Source: CAINVV01 sp037137375 (GTDB lineage Bacteria > Bacteroidota > Bacteroidia > Bacteroidales > Prolixibacteraceae). Taken from it: a stretch of 64,000 nucleotides of DNA. The position numbers and the translations under genes are program-made. The notes under the pieces were generated by a model that saw nothing but the letters and a program-made list of their open reading frames with translations, was not told the origin of the DNA and did no database searches. The stretch covers positions 62,001 to 126,000 of the forward strand of contig JBAXKJ010000002.1 in assembly GCA_037137375.1 (NCBI GenBank), read 5' to 3'. Numbering within the stretch: the first letter of the stretch is position 1; each line of letters begins with the position of its first letter. Positions 44,982 through 54,300 of this stretch are shown here, one piece after another.

Positions 44982-46871
44982 CTACTCAAGATAGGTGTAT
45001 CCGTATAATCCGGAACGGTAATTGGACAAGAATTCCTTCCCTTCCTCCGCAGAAATAATTCCAGATTTTACTGATGAGGTTACCCAGGTTTCGACGGTTC
45101 GAACCAGCTTTTTCGGGTTATACTGGACATATTCGAGCACTTCTGCAACCGTTTCGCCATCGATGACCTGATCGATCGAATATCCTTTTTCATCCACAGA
45201 AACGTGGACGGCATTGGTGTCGCCAAAAAGGTTGTGAAGATCCCCCAGGATTTCCTGGTAAGCACCTACCAGGAATACGCCAATATAGTATGGCTCTCTT
45301 GGCTTAAGTGAATGAACGGGTAAGTTATAGGATTGACTGCGGGCGGAGATGAAGTTTTCGATTTTCCCATCTGAATCACAGGTGATATCCTGAATGGTAG
45401 CGGTCCGGTCGGGCTTCTCATCGAGTCTGTCTAATGGTATGATCGGGAAAATCTGATCGATCGCCCATGAATCCGGCAGAGACTGAAACAATGAAAAATT
45501 ACAGAAGTATTTATCCGACAGCAGCTTAGGCAATGTAACAAATTCTTCGGGGACATGTTTTAGTCCGGTAACCATCTGGGTCGTCTCTTTCGCGATAGAC
45601 CAGAAAAGCCGTTCAATTTTAGCCCTGGTTGAAATATCGAGCAATCCCAGGCTGAACCTGTCCAGTGCTTCTTCACGGATTTGCTGGGCATCGTGCCAGG
45701 TTTCGAGCATCCTCGGCTGATTCAGATTGTCCCACAAATTGTAAATTTCCCTCAACAATTCATGATCGTCCGGTTCGACCACTTCTTCTTCTTCCCATCT
45801 TGGCAGCGTCGTGGATTCGAGGACCTCGAAGACGAGTACCGAGTGGTGGGCCGTCAGGGAACGGCCGGATTCAGTAATTATATTTGGATGAGGGATGCCG
45901 TTTTTTTCGCTTACGTCAACCAGGGTAGAGACTACGTCATTGACATATTCCTGGATGCTGTAGTTTACACTGCTTTCGCTGGATGATCGTGTACCATCAT
46001 AGTCGACGCCCAGTCCACCGCCAATATCAACATAATCAATCAGGAAGCCATTCTTGTGCATTTGAACGTAAAATTGGGAGGCTTCGCGCATGGCCAGTTT
46101 GATGCGGCGGATCTTGTTGACCTGGCTTCCAATGTGGAAATGGACCAGGTGAAGACAATCCTTCATCTTGTTTTTATCAAGATAGTCAAGTGCTTCGAGC
46201 AGTTCGCTGGAGGTCAGTCCGAACTTACTCCCGTCTCCACCTGAATCTTCCCATTTGCCACTTCCGGTACTGGAAAGTTTGATGCGAATACCCAAATTAG
46301 GTTTAATTTTAAACTGCTTCGCAATCTTAACGATCAGCTTCATCTCACTGAGCTTTTCAATCACCAGATAGATGCGGCGCCCCATTTTTTGTGCCAACAA
46401 GGCGAGTTCGATGTAATCTTCGTCTTTGTACCCGTTGCAGATGATCAGCGAATCGTTATCTGTATTGATGGCAATAACTGCATGAAGTTCCGGTTTAGAT
46501 CCGGCTTCCAGACCGATATTGAATTTTTTCCCATGTGTAACAATCTCTTCCACAACGGGTCGCATCTGATTTACCTTGATAGGGTAAATGATAAAATTCT
46601 GAGCATTGTAAGCATATTCTTCGGCGGCAATCTTAAAACAGCTCGCCATTTTTTCGATCCGGCTATCCAGGATATCCGGGAACCTGAGTAAAACAGGAGT
46701 AGAGACGTCTCTTAATTGCAACTCTTCCACGAGTTCCATCAGATCGACCTGCGTCCCGTCTTTACGCGGAGTGACCGCAACATGACCCTTCTCGTTGATC
46801 GAGAAATAATTGACACCCCAACCGTTGATGTTGTAAAGTTCTGCAGAATCTTCTACACGCCATTTTCTCAT
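44982..46871 (-). CDS. speA: Biosynthetic arginine decarboxylase
   Basis: A 629-residue PLP enzyme of the fold III alanine-racemase-like type, starting at the ATG at 46869-46871. Visible blocks are IYPIKVNQMRPVVEEI (PLP lysine region), GLEAGSKPEL, IICNGYKDEDYI, GSGKWEDSGGDGSKFGL, VHFHIGSQ, YVDIGGGLGVDYDG, ITESGRS and, late, YYIGVFLVGAYQEILGDLHNLFGDTNAVHV. It converts arginine to agmatine, the first step of the agmatine route to putrescine or spermidine. Other polyamine genes are absent from the window. Length fits the 630-residue biosynthetic family. Confidence 0.97.
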   Translation of the reverse strand: MRKWRVEDSAELYNINGWGVNYFSINEKGHVAVTPRKDGTQVDLMELVEELQLRDVSTPVLLRFPDILDSRIEKMASCFKIAAEEYAYNAQNFIIYPIKVNQMRPVVEEIVTHGKKFNIGLEAGSKPELHAVIAINTDNDSLIICNGYKDEDYIELALLAQKMGRRIYLVIEKLSEMKLIVKIAKQFKIKPNLGIRIKLSSTGSGKWEDSGGDGSKFGLTSSELLEALDYLDKNKMKDCLHLVHFHIGSQVNKIRRIKLAMREASQFYVQMHKNGFLIDYVDIGGGLGVDYDGTRSSSESSVNYSIQEYVNDVVSTLVDVSEKNGIPHPNIITESGRSLTAHHSVLVFEVLESTTLPRWEEEEVVEPDDHELLREIYNLWDNLNQPRMLETWHDAQQIREEALDRFSLGLLDISTRAKIERLFWSIAKETTQMVTGLKHVPEEFVTLPKLLSDKYFCNFSLFQSLPDSWAIDQIFPIIPLDRLDEKPDRTATIQDITCDSDGKIENFISARSQSYNLPVHSLKPREPYYIGVFLVGAYQEILGDLHNLFGDTNAVHVSVDEKGYSIDQVIDGETVAEVLEYVQYNPKKLVRTVETWVTSSVKSGIISAEEGKEFLSNYRSGLYGYTYLE

Positions 46872-46913
46872 TTCAATAACTTCTAATATCGGTATGTAAT
46901 AAATTTTTCGGCA

Positions 46914-46921
46914 CAAATGTA
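46914..46921 (-). promoter_or_regulatory. -7 element (TACATTTG) of speA
   Basis: On the minus strand this is an exact TAnnTTTG match 42 bases before the speA ATG, in the gap after mqnC, so speA may be transcribed independently of mqnC. Confidence 0.45.
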
Positions 46922-46943
46922 AAAAATATTTGCGCTATAAATA

Positions 46944-48068
46944 TCACTGAGCTACAGCGTATTTCCTAACACCTTCGGGCATATGAATGAACTCATAAGC
47001 CTGATTCCTTAACTGGGGAATATATCCGGCGTCGTTGATGCATTTCTGCATCTGCCAGGCGTCCATCGAGAAGGAGGCGCCGGCGGCAGAGACCACATTT
47101 TCTTCGATCATGATGGAGCCAAGATCGTTGGCTCCCGCGTGCAGGGCCATCTGTCCTGTTTCCTTGCCTACCGTGAGCCAGGAAGCCTGGATATTCTCGA
47201 AATTATTCAGCATGATCCTGCTTAGGGCAATCATCCGGATATAATCTATTGGAAGGATGGGTCCAAACTCCTTGCTCTTCCCTAGTTTTGTTCCTTCAGA
47301 CATAAACGGCCAGGGTATAAAAGCTTTAAACCCGGGAGTGCCATCGGGCTTCAATGTCTGAAGATCCCTCAACTTCACCATGTGTTCCATTCTTTCAAGC
47401 GGTGTTTCGATGTGACCAAACATCATGGTGGCGGAGGTAAGCATTCCAAGCTGATGCGCCTCTTTCATCACTTCCAGCCAATCGTTCGCTGAAGCTTTCC
47501 CCGGTGAAATCTCTTTTCTGACTCGATCACATAAGATTTCTGCTCCGGCGCCGGGAAGGCTGTCCAGTCCGGATTCGATCAGTTTTTCAAGAACTTCCCG
47601 GAAGGAGATCCTTTCTTTGCGGGCAATATGTACCACTTCCGGTGGACCGAGGGCATGGAGTTTAACTTCAGGGTACTTTTGTTTTAACTCACTGAAAAGG
47701 TCCGTATAAAATTTCAGCCCATACTTAGGATGCATTCCACCCTGTAGTAATAATTGATTACCACCCAGTTGAATCATTTGATCAATCTTCTGATGGTATT
47801 CTTCCATGGTGGTTGTGTAGGTTCCTTCCCCGTTTATCTTGCGGTGAAAATTGCAAAAAGTGCACCCCGAGATACAAATATTGGTAATGTTCACATTCCT
47901 GTCAATCATCCAGGTAACGATATTACCTGGTTTATGAATTTGTCTTAATGAATCGGCAATCCAAATTAGGTCGGAGGTTGAAGCCTCCAGAAATAAATTC
48001 AAACCCTCCTGTGCAGTCAGCGGTTCCAGGTTTAATGCCCGCTGAAACAGTATTTCTTCATTTTTCAT
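46944..48068 (-). CDS. mqnC: Cyclic dehypoxanthine futalosine synthase
   Basis: A 374-residue radical SAM enzyme. The cluster cysteines are C65, C69 and C72 in NITNICISGCTFCNF. Further marks are LLQGGMHPKYGL, SLPGAGAEILCDRVRKEISPGKA, ATMMFGHIETPLERMEH and FKAFIPWPF. This pattern fits MqnC rather than the related MqnE. MqnC cyclises dehypoxanthine futalosine in the alternative menaquinone pathway, so the organism probably uses menaquinone made through futalosine. It is divergent from pepA with 81 bases between and followed by speA. Confidence 0.9.
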   Translation of the reverse strand: MKNEEILFQRALNLEPLTAQEGLNLFLEASTSDLIWIADSLRQIHKPGNIVTWMIDRNVNITNICISGCTFCNFHRKINGEGTYTTTMEEYHQKIDQMIQLGGNQLLLQGGMHPKYGLKFYTDLFSELKQKYPEVKLHALGPPEVVHIARKERISFREVLEKLIESGLDSLPGAGAEILCDRVRKEISPGKASANDWLEVMKEAHQLGMLTSATMMFGHIETPLERMEHMVKLRDLQTLKPDGTPGFKAFIPWPFMSEGTKLGKSKEFGPILPIDYIRMIALSRIMLNNFENIQASWLTVGKETGQMALHAGANDLGSIMIEENVVSAAGASFSMDAWQMQKCINDAGYIPQLRNQAYEFIHMPEGVRKYAVAQ

Positions 48069-48098
48069 TTTTCGTTACTTATATTGGGTTAAAGGTAG

Positions 48099-48106
48099 TA
48101 ATTTTG
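48099..48106 (+). promoter_or_regulatory. -7 element (TAATTTTG) of pepA
   Basis: Exact TAnnTTTG match 43 bases before the pepA ATG in the divergent mqnC-pepA gap. Confidence 0.4.
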
Positions 48107-48149
48107 AGCCAAAGGCATTTTGCCAGATTAGTCACAAAGATTTAAAGTC

Positions 48150-49619
48150 ATGATATTAAAGAAAGTCGGTCCGGAAATTTCTGTTCAAAACCAGATTTTT
48201 TTGCTGCATGATGCGGCGGAATTATCTGTCATGCCGGTCAGTGAAGAGGAACGTGTCTACCTTCAGAAAAGGTTAAAAGAAGAACAGCGGTTTGTTGAGC
48301 TCAACCGCCTCACCAGTAAGATAGTAGTGGCAGTCATTCCTGCCCAAAAAGACGAATATTCGACGCTTGAATCGTGGCGGAGGAAGGGTAATGAAGCGGC
48401 GCTTTGGGCAAAGGAGGAGAAGATCAAAACGCTCGGGATCGTTTCCTTTTCGGAAAGCAGCGATTGTATTCTTGCCTTCGCGGAAGGAGTGGTTCTGGGA
48501 AGTTATCAGTTCCTGAAATACAATTCAAAAGCGGCGAAAGTCAGAACGACATTAGAGGAACTATTTTTTAATGGAGATAAGGTGGAGCAAAAGCAATTGG
48601 ATGAACTTTCGGCTGTCACTGAATCTGTCTTTATTGCAAGGGATCTGATCAATGAACCTGTGGTCAACCTGAATGCGGAAACCTTTGGATTATCTCTGAA
48701 GAAAATGGGAGAGGAGTTTGGAGTTAATGGTGAGATTTTGGGCAAAGATCAGATTGAAGCACTTGGAATGGGTGGTTTGCTGGCTGTTAATAAAGGAAGT
48801 GTTGATCCGCCAACTTTCACCATCTTAGAGTGGAAACCGGAAAATGCGATAAATAGTCAGCCGGTTGTCCTGGTTGGCAAGGGGGTAGTTTTCGATACCG
48901 GCGGACTTAGCCTGAAGCCGACGGCTAAGTCAATGGATTATATGAAATGTGATATGGCAGGAGGCGCGGCCGTGGCGGCTGCTATCTATGTTGCTGCCCG
49001 GAACAGGCTCCCCCTGCATGTTTTAGCGTTGATCCCTGCCACTGATAATCGCCCTGGAGGCAATGCCATTACCCCGGGAGATGTTATTACTATTTCGGAT
49101 GGTTCGACCGTTGAAGTACTGAATACTGATGCTGAAGGCAGGCTTTTGCTCGCCGATGCCCTGCATTATGCAAAAAAATACAATCCACTGCTTGTGATTG
49201 ACCTGGCTACTCTAACCGGATCTGCTTCCATGACTTTGGGAATTCACGGAATTGCCGGGATGAGTATCCGATGCGACGAGTATTTTGATCTTCTGAAAAA
49301 ATCGGGGAACAGGGTCTACGAGCGAATCGTAGAATTACCACTCTGGGACGAATATGACGAGATGATAAAATCCAACATCGCTGACATGAAGAACATTGGA
49401 GGAGGGGAAGCGGGAGCAATAGCAGCTGGAAAATTCCTGCAGCGATTTGTCAGTTATCCCTGGATTCACCTCGATATTGCAGGCCCGGCATTCCTGCATA
49501 CAGCTGATCATTATCGTCAGGCAGGTGGGACGGCTACCGGGGTCAGGTTACTGACAGATTTTTTTAATCTTCTCATTCAACAAACTGGACGAGGTTCGAA
49601 TTCACCCGGAAACTCCTGA
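48150..49619 (+). CDS. pepA: M17 family leucyl aminopeptidase
   Basis: A 489-residue cytosolic metallo-aminopeptidase. The C-terminal catalytic domain shows VGKGVVFDTGGLSLKP (metal-binding lysine and aspartate), MKCDMAGGAAV and the family signature NTDAEGRLLLAD, followed by LTGSASMTLG. The N-terminal third is the less conserved M17 domain. The family forms hexamers and removes N-terminal residues from peptides. Together with the S46 peptidase it would suit a peptide-based diet, though that is inference. Length matches the family. Confidence 0.95.
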   Translation: MILKKVGPEISVQNQIFLLHDAAELSVMPVSEEERVYLQKRLKEEQRFVELNRLTSKIVVAVIPAQKDEYSTLESWRRKGNEAALWAKEEKIKTLGIVSFSESSDCILAFAEGVVLGSYQFLKYNSKAAKVRTTLEELFFNGDKVEQKQLDELSAVTESVFIARDLINEPVVNLNAETFGLSLKKMGEEFGVNGEILGKDQIEALGMGGLLAVNKGSVDPPTFTILEWKPENAINSQPVVLVGKGVVFDTGGLSLKPTAKSMDYMKCDMAGGAAVAAAIYVAARNRLPLHVLALIPATDNRPGGNAITPGDVITISDGSTVEVLNTDAEGRLLLADALHYAKKYNPLLVIDLATLTGSASMTLGIHGIAGMSIRCDEYFDLLKKSGNRVYERIVELPLWDEYDEMIKSNIADMKNIGGGEAGAIAAGKFLQRFVSYPWIHLDIAGPAFLHTADHYRQAGGTATGVRLLTDFFNLLIQQTGRGSNSPGNS

Positions 49620-49636
49620 ATGTTTGAATAAAAGTT

Positions 49637-49644
49637 TAAATTTG
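49637..49644 (+). promoter_or_regulatory. -7 element (TAAATTTG) of pdxA
   Basis: Exact TAnnTTTG match 25 bases before the pdxA ATG. It would also drive ruvA, sprA and rnhB if these form one transcript. Confidence 0.45.
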
Positions 49645-49669
49645 ACGAATAATGAGATAATTATATCAA

Positions 49670-50731
49670 ATGGAGCCACATAAATTAAGAATAGGAATCA
49701 CTCACGGGGATATCAATGGTATCGGCTATGAGGTCATCATAAAGACTTTGTCGGACAGCAGATTACTGGAGTGCTGCACTCCGATAGTTTACGGTTCCCC
49801 AAAAGTAGCTGCCTATCACCGCAAGGCTTTGGATGTTGAGCTGTTTAGTTTCAATCAGATAGCACATGCCAAAGAGGCGAATTCAAAGAGGGTCAATATC
49901 ATCAACTGCGTGGATGAAGAGATCAGGGTTGAGTTGGGGAAATCGACACCCGAAGCAGGTGAAGCCGCTCTTCTGGCTTTACAAGCGGCCATAAAAGATC
50001 TGAAATCGGGCGACATTGACGCCGTCGTCACTGCACCAATCAACAAGGAAAATATTCAGTCCGAACGTTTTAAATTTCCCGGTCATACGGAGTATTTTGC
50101 CAGCGAATTTGGCGCCAAAAACTACATGATGCTGATGGTCAGCGACACGCTAAAAGTTGGCGTTGTTACTGGCCACATTCCTGTTCAACAGGTACCACAA
50201 TCCCTTACCAAGGAAAAAATACTGACCAACATCCGTATTCTTCATAAAACGATTCTGGAAGATTTCTCTATTCGTAAACCAAGAATCGCTGTCCTGGGTC
50301 TGAACCCACATGCCGGTGATCATGGTGTGATTGGCATGGAGGATCAGGATATCATCAAACCTGCCATCAAGCAAGCTTGTGAAGAAGGGATAATCGCCCT
50401 TGGACCCTTTGCTGCGGATGGATTCTTTGGATCAGGTGATTTCAAGAAATTTGATGCAATTCTGGCGATGTATCACGACCAGGGCTTAATCCCTTTCAAA
50501 GTACTGGCTTTCGAATCTGGAGTAAATTTCACTGCCGGACTGCCTATTATCAGGACTTCCCCCGGACACGGTACCGCTTACGATATTGCCGGAACAGGCA
50601 CCGCCTCCGAAGATTCATTCAGAAATGCAATTTACCTTGCGATCGATGTTTTTGAATCCAGGAAACTATTCAAGGAGCTTTCAAAGAATCCTTTGAAGCA
50701 CCACGAAATTGATCGGACCGGCGGAGAATAA
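49670..50731 (+). CDS. pdxA: 4-hydroxythreonine-4-phosphate dehydrogenase
   Basis: A 353-residue enzyme of the isocitrate dehydrogenase-like fold. Visible blocks are IGITHGDINGIGYEVIIK, VVTAPINKENIQ, FPGHTEYFA, LGLNPHAGDHGVIGMEDQDII (metal-binding histidine), ILAMYHDQGLIPFKVL and IIRTSPGHGTAYDIAGTGTA. It oxidises 4-phospho-hydroxy-threonine in the DXP-independent branch with PdxJ to make pyridoxine 5-phosphate. PdxJ is not in the window. It precedes ruvA by 22 bases in what looks like a four-gene run to rnhB. Confidence 0.96.
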   Translation: MEPHKLRIGITHGDINGIGYEVIIKTLSDSRLLECCTPIVYGSPKVAAYHRKALDVELFSFNQIAHAKEANSKRVNIINCVDEEIRVELGKSTPEAGEAALLALQAAIKDLKSGDIDAVVTAPINKENIQSERFKFPGHTEYFASEFGAKNYMMLMVSDTLKVGVVTGHIPVQQVPQSLTKEKILTNIRILHKTILEDFSIRKPRIAVLGLNPHAGDHGVIGMEDQDIIKPAIKQACEEGIIALGPFAADGFFGSGDFKKFDAILAMYHDQGLIPFKVLAFESGVNFTAGLPIIRTSPGHGTAYDIAGTGTASEDSFRNAIYLAIDVFESRKLFKELSKNPLKHHEIDRTGGE

Positions 50732-50753
50732 TCATCCTCAAACCTAACTGTTT

Positions 50754-51335
50754 ATGTTTGAATATATCAAAGGATCCGTGATTAGTTTGTCACCTGCCAG
50801 TGTTGTCATTGAAGCCGGTGATATCGGTTATTTTGTACATATTTCCTTAACGACTTATTCTCAGCTTCACGGGATAGAAAAGGCGAAAATATTTTTGCAC
50901 CAGGTGGTCCGTGAAGATGCGCACATCCTTTACGGATTTTTTGGTCAGGCTGAACGCGAACTTTTCAGGATGCTGATATCTGTCAACGGAGTGGGTTCCA
51001 ATACAGCAATTATGATGCTTTCTTCACACAAACCTGAGGAGTTGCAGCACGCTATTCTAAATGAAAATGTTGGTTTGTTGAAGGGGATTAAGGGTATCGG
51101 ATTAAAAACAGCGCAAAAAGTTATCATCGACCTGAAAGATAAAATTGGAAAAACAGGGGTAAGTGATCTTCAGTTCAGATCCCTGGAAAATCCAGTTCGT
51201 TCTGAGGCTGTTGCAGCATTAGAAATGCTCGGTTTCAACAAAAAAGCCGTTGAAAAACTTGTTGATCAAGTCCTTACCGAACAACCCGCCATCACTGTTG
51301 AAAATCTTATCAAGCTGGCGTTAAAGAGTTTTTGA
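50754..51335 (+). CDS. ruvA: Holliday junction branch migration protein RuvA
   Basis: A 193-residue DNA-binding subunit. Domain I is an OB fold (MFEYIKGSVISLSPASVVIEAGDIGYFVHIS). Domain II has the helix-hairpin-helix motifs (LISVNGVGSNTAIMML, LKGIKGIGLKTAQKVIIDLKDKI). Domain III, which contacts RuvB, is the C-terminal helical part (EAVAALEMLGFNKKAVEKLV). RuvA tetramers hold four-way junctions while RuvB drives branch migration. The stop codon overlaps the probable start codon of sprA. Confidence 0.97.
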   Translation: MFEYIKGSVISLSPASVVIEAGDIGYFVHISLTTYSQLHGIEKAKIFLHQVVREDAHILYGFFGQAERELFRMLISVNGVGSNTAIMMLSSHKPEELQHAILNENVGLLKGIKGIGLKTAQKVIIDLKDKIGKTGVSDLQFRSLENPVRSEAVAALEMLGFNKKAVEKLVDQVLTEQPAITVENLIKLALKSF

Positions 51336-54300
51336 TCAAATTGAAAAAAGTACTTTTCAAAACCATTGTTGCAACATTGCTTTTCGCAACGATTGCAATT
51401 TTCGGGCATAGCAACGCATCCAACGGATCTGCAACTGCTATGCACGGGCGTTTTGATGATTTTTTCCCAACCGATACACTTGCCGGACAACTTCAACCGA
51501 AGAAAAAAGGAAACCCTTTTTCTCAACTCAACAGTCGCGATAGCTCAGCATTTTACCTGAAGAAACCCTCAAATATCCGCACAGAAGTTGTCTATGATCC
51601 ACTTTCGAGCGAATATCTGATCTCGGAAAAAGCGGGTGATATCCAGTATCGGTTACCCGGATATCTTAGTCTGCATGAGTTCCTTCAAATTGATCTGAAA
51701 GGATCGATCGAACGCTACTGGAGGAAGAAAATTTCTCTGCAATCCTTCGAGCGACGCTCCCAACTTATTCCGCAGTTTCAGATCGGAGGAGATGCATTTA
51801 ATAAAGTCTTCGGAAGCAGCGTGGTCAACATCAGACCGCAGGGATATGTTGAGATGAGCCTCGGATTGAAAAGCAATAAAATTGAAAATCCAGCCATTCC
51901 TACCAGGATGCAACGAAATACAACTTTTGATTTTAATCAGAAGATCAACGTCAGCCTGGATGGTGAGATCGGTGAGCGGTTGAAAATGAGGTTCAATTAC
52001 AACACCGATGCGACTTTCGATTTCGAAAATAAGATCAAACTGAATTACAGCGGAGGTGAAGATGAGATCGTAAGGAATATTGAAGCCGGTAATGTCTCAA
52101 TGCCTTTGACAGGTACGCTTATCCGTGGAGGAACTAATCTGTTTGGCGTAAAGACGGATCTTCAGTTCGGCAAACTTTCCGTCACAGCGCTTTTCTCTCA
52201 GCAAAAAGGGGAGACTAAGGTAATCAATACACAGGGTGGGGCAGAGCGCACCAAATTCGAGATCAATGCAACCAACTACGATGCAAACAGGAATTTTTTC
52301 CTCGGGCATCATTTTTATAATACTTACGACCAGGCCTTGTCCGAATTGCCAATCCTGAAGACCTCCGTCACGCTCAACAAAATTGAAGTCTGGGTGACCA
52401 ATACCACCAACCACTTCCAGGAATCCCGAAATGTTCTGGCAATACTCGATCTCGGTGAGACAGGGCAGGATATGCAGAATCAAACCGTAGCCGAATTTGC
52501 CGCGACTCCCGGGCTGTCCTATCCCAATAACCAACTACCCAACAACGGCATCAACGGAATATACAAAGTCCTCACAAAAAATTATCCTGAAGTCCGGGAT
52601 ATTGCCAGGGTCAACGAAATACTGAAACCCCTGACATCAAGAGATTTCATCGCTGGCCGTGATTATGAGAAGATTGAGAATGCCCGCAAACTCGATTCAA
52701 CTGAATATTCAGTCAATAGGAAGTTGGGATACATCTCCCTGAACAGGGCGCTTAACGCGGATGAAGTACTGGCTGTCGCCTATCAGTACACCTCCAATGG
52801 GGAGACTTTCCAGGTAGGGGAATTTTCTTCAGATGGAATTGAGGCTCCTCAGACCCTGTTGCTGAAGATGTTAAAAGGGACGAACCTGAATCCGAAGTTT
52901 AAAAACTGGGATCTGATGATGAAGAATATTTACAACATTCAATCCCAGAGAATTTCGGCCGCAGAATTTAAACTGGATGTACTCTATCGGAACAATGCCT
53001 CGGGCACCGATTTGAATTATCTTCCCGATGGCCCGCTTAAGGAAAAAACTCTGTTAGGTGTGATGAATCTGGATAATCTTAATAGTCAGCATGATCCATA
53101 TCCTGATGGCATTTTTGACTTTTTAGATCAGGTGACCATTGATGCACTCAGGGGACGAATTATATTACCTGTAGTTCAGCCTTTCGGATCCAATCTCGAG
53201 AAGAAATTCAAGGGCGACCAGTCTGCTATCGGTAAATATGTTTACTCTTCACTTTACAACAATACCCGTACGGTAGCTGAACAGGATGCCGAGAAAAATA
53301 AATATCACATGCGGGGTAGCTACAAAGGATTGTCGAATTCCGAGATATCCCTCGATGCACCTAACATTGCGAGGGGATCCGTCAAGGTAATGGCCGGTGG
53401 CATGCAGTTGCAGGAAGATGTCGATTACATTGTGGACTACACTCAGGGACGCGTGAAGATTATTAATCAGGGATTGCTCGAGGCAGCCACACCGATTTCA
53501 ATTTCTACAGAGAGTCAGGATCTCTTCAGCATGCAGCGCAAGACTATGTTGGGGACACACCTGAATTACGAGATCAGCAAGAATTTCAACATCGGATCTA
53601 CCGTGATGTACCTGATGGAAAAACCACTCACCCAGAAGGTCAATTATGGTGAGGATCCAATTGCTAACACGATGCTTGGTTTCAACGCATCCTACAGCGC
53701 CTCCTCCCCTTTTATTACCAAGATGGTGAACGCACTGCCTTTCTTTCGTACCAAGGAAGAATCAAAAATTGCCATTGAAATGGAATGGGCTAAGCTTTTT
53801 CCCGGGCATTCCAGGGCTATCACGAAAGAAGGCGCCGTCTACCTGGATGATTTCGAGGGAACTGTCACACCGATAAATCTGAAATCATTCATTGGATGGT
53901 CGCTGGCCAGCACGCCACAGGGCAATAATGAACTTTTTCCGGAAGGCGGCCTCATTAACGATCTGGCTTACGGCTATAACAGGGCGAGGCTTTCCTGGTA
54001 TGTGATTGATCCGTTTATGCAACGGAATACTGCTCCTTCATATCTTTTGCAAGAGGAAAAGCTCGACGACCAGCGTGTTCGTGAGGTGTTTCAGGCAGAA
54101 ATATTCCCGAACAGGGAGAATCCTATCGGTCAGCCAACCAACATTCCGACCCTCGACCTGGCCTTTTATCCGAATGAGCGGGGTCCATATAACTATGACA
54201 CAAGTCCTTCGGCCTATTCCTCAGGAGTAGCCAGGGATGGAAAATTGTCGAGGCCGGAAAGTCGCTGGGGCGGTATCATGCGCAAAATTGAAACCAGTGA

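Noticed and set aside
45681..45986. 101-residue plus-strand frame inside speA
   Set aside because: Lies fully within the conserved speA coding sequence on the other strand.
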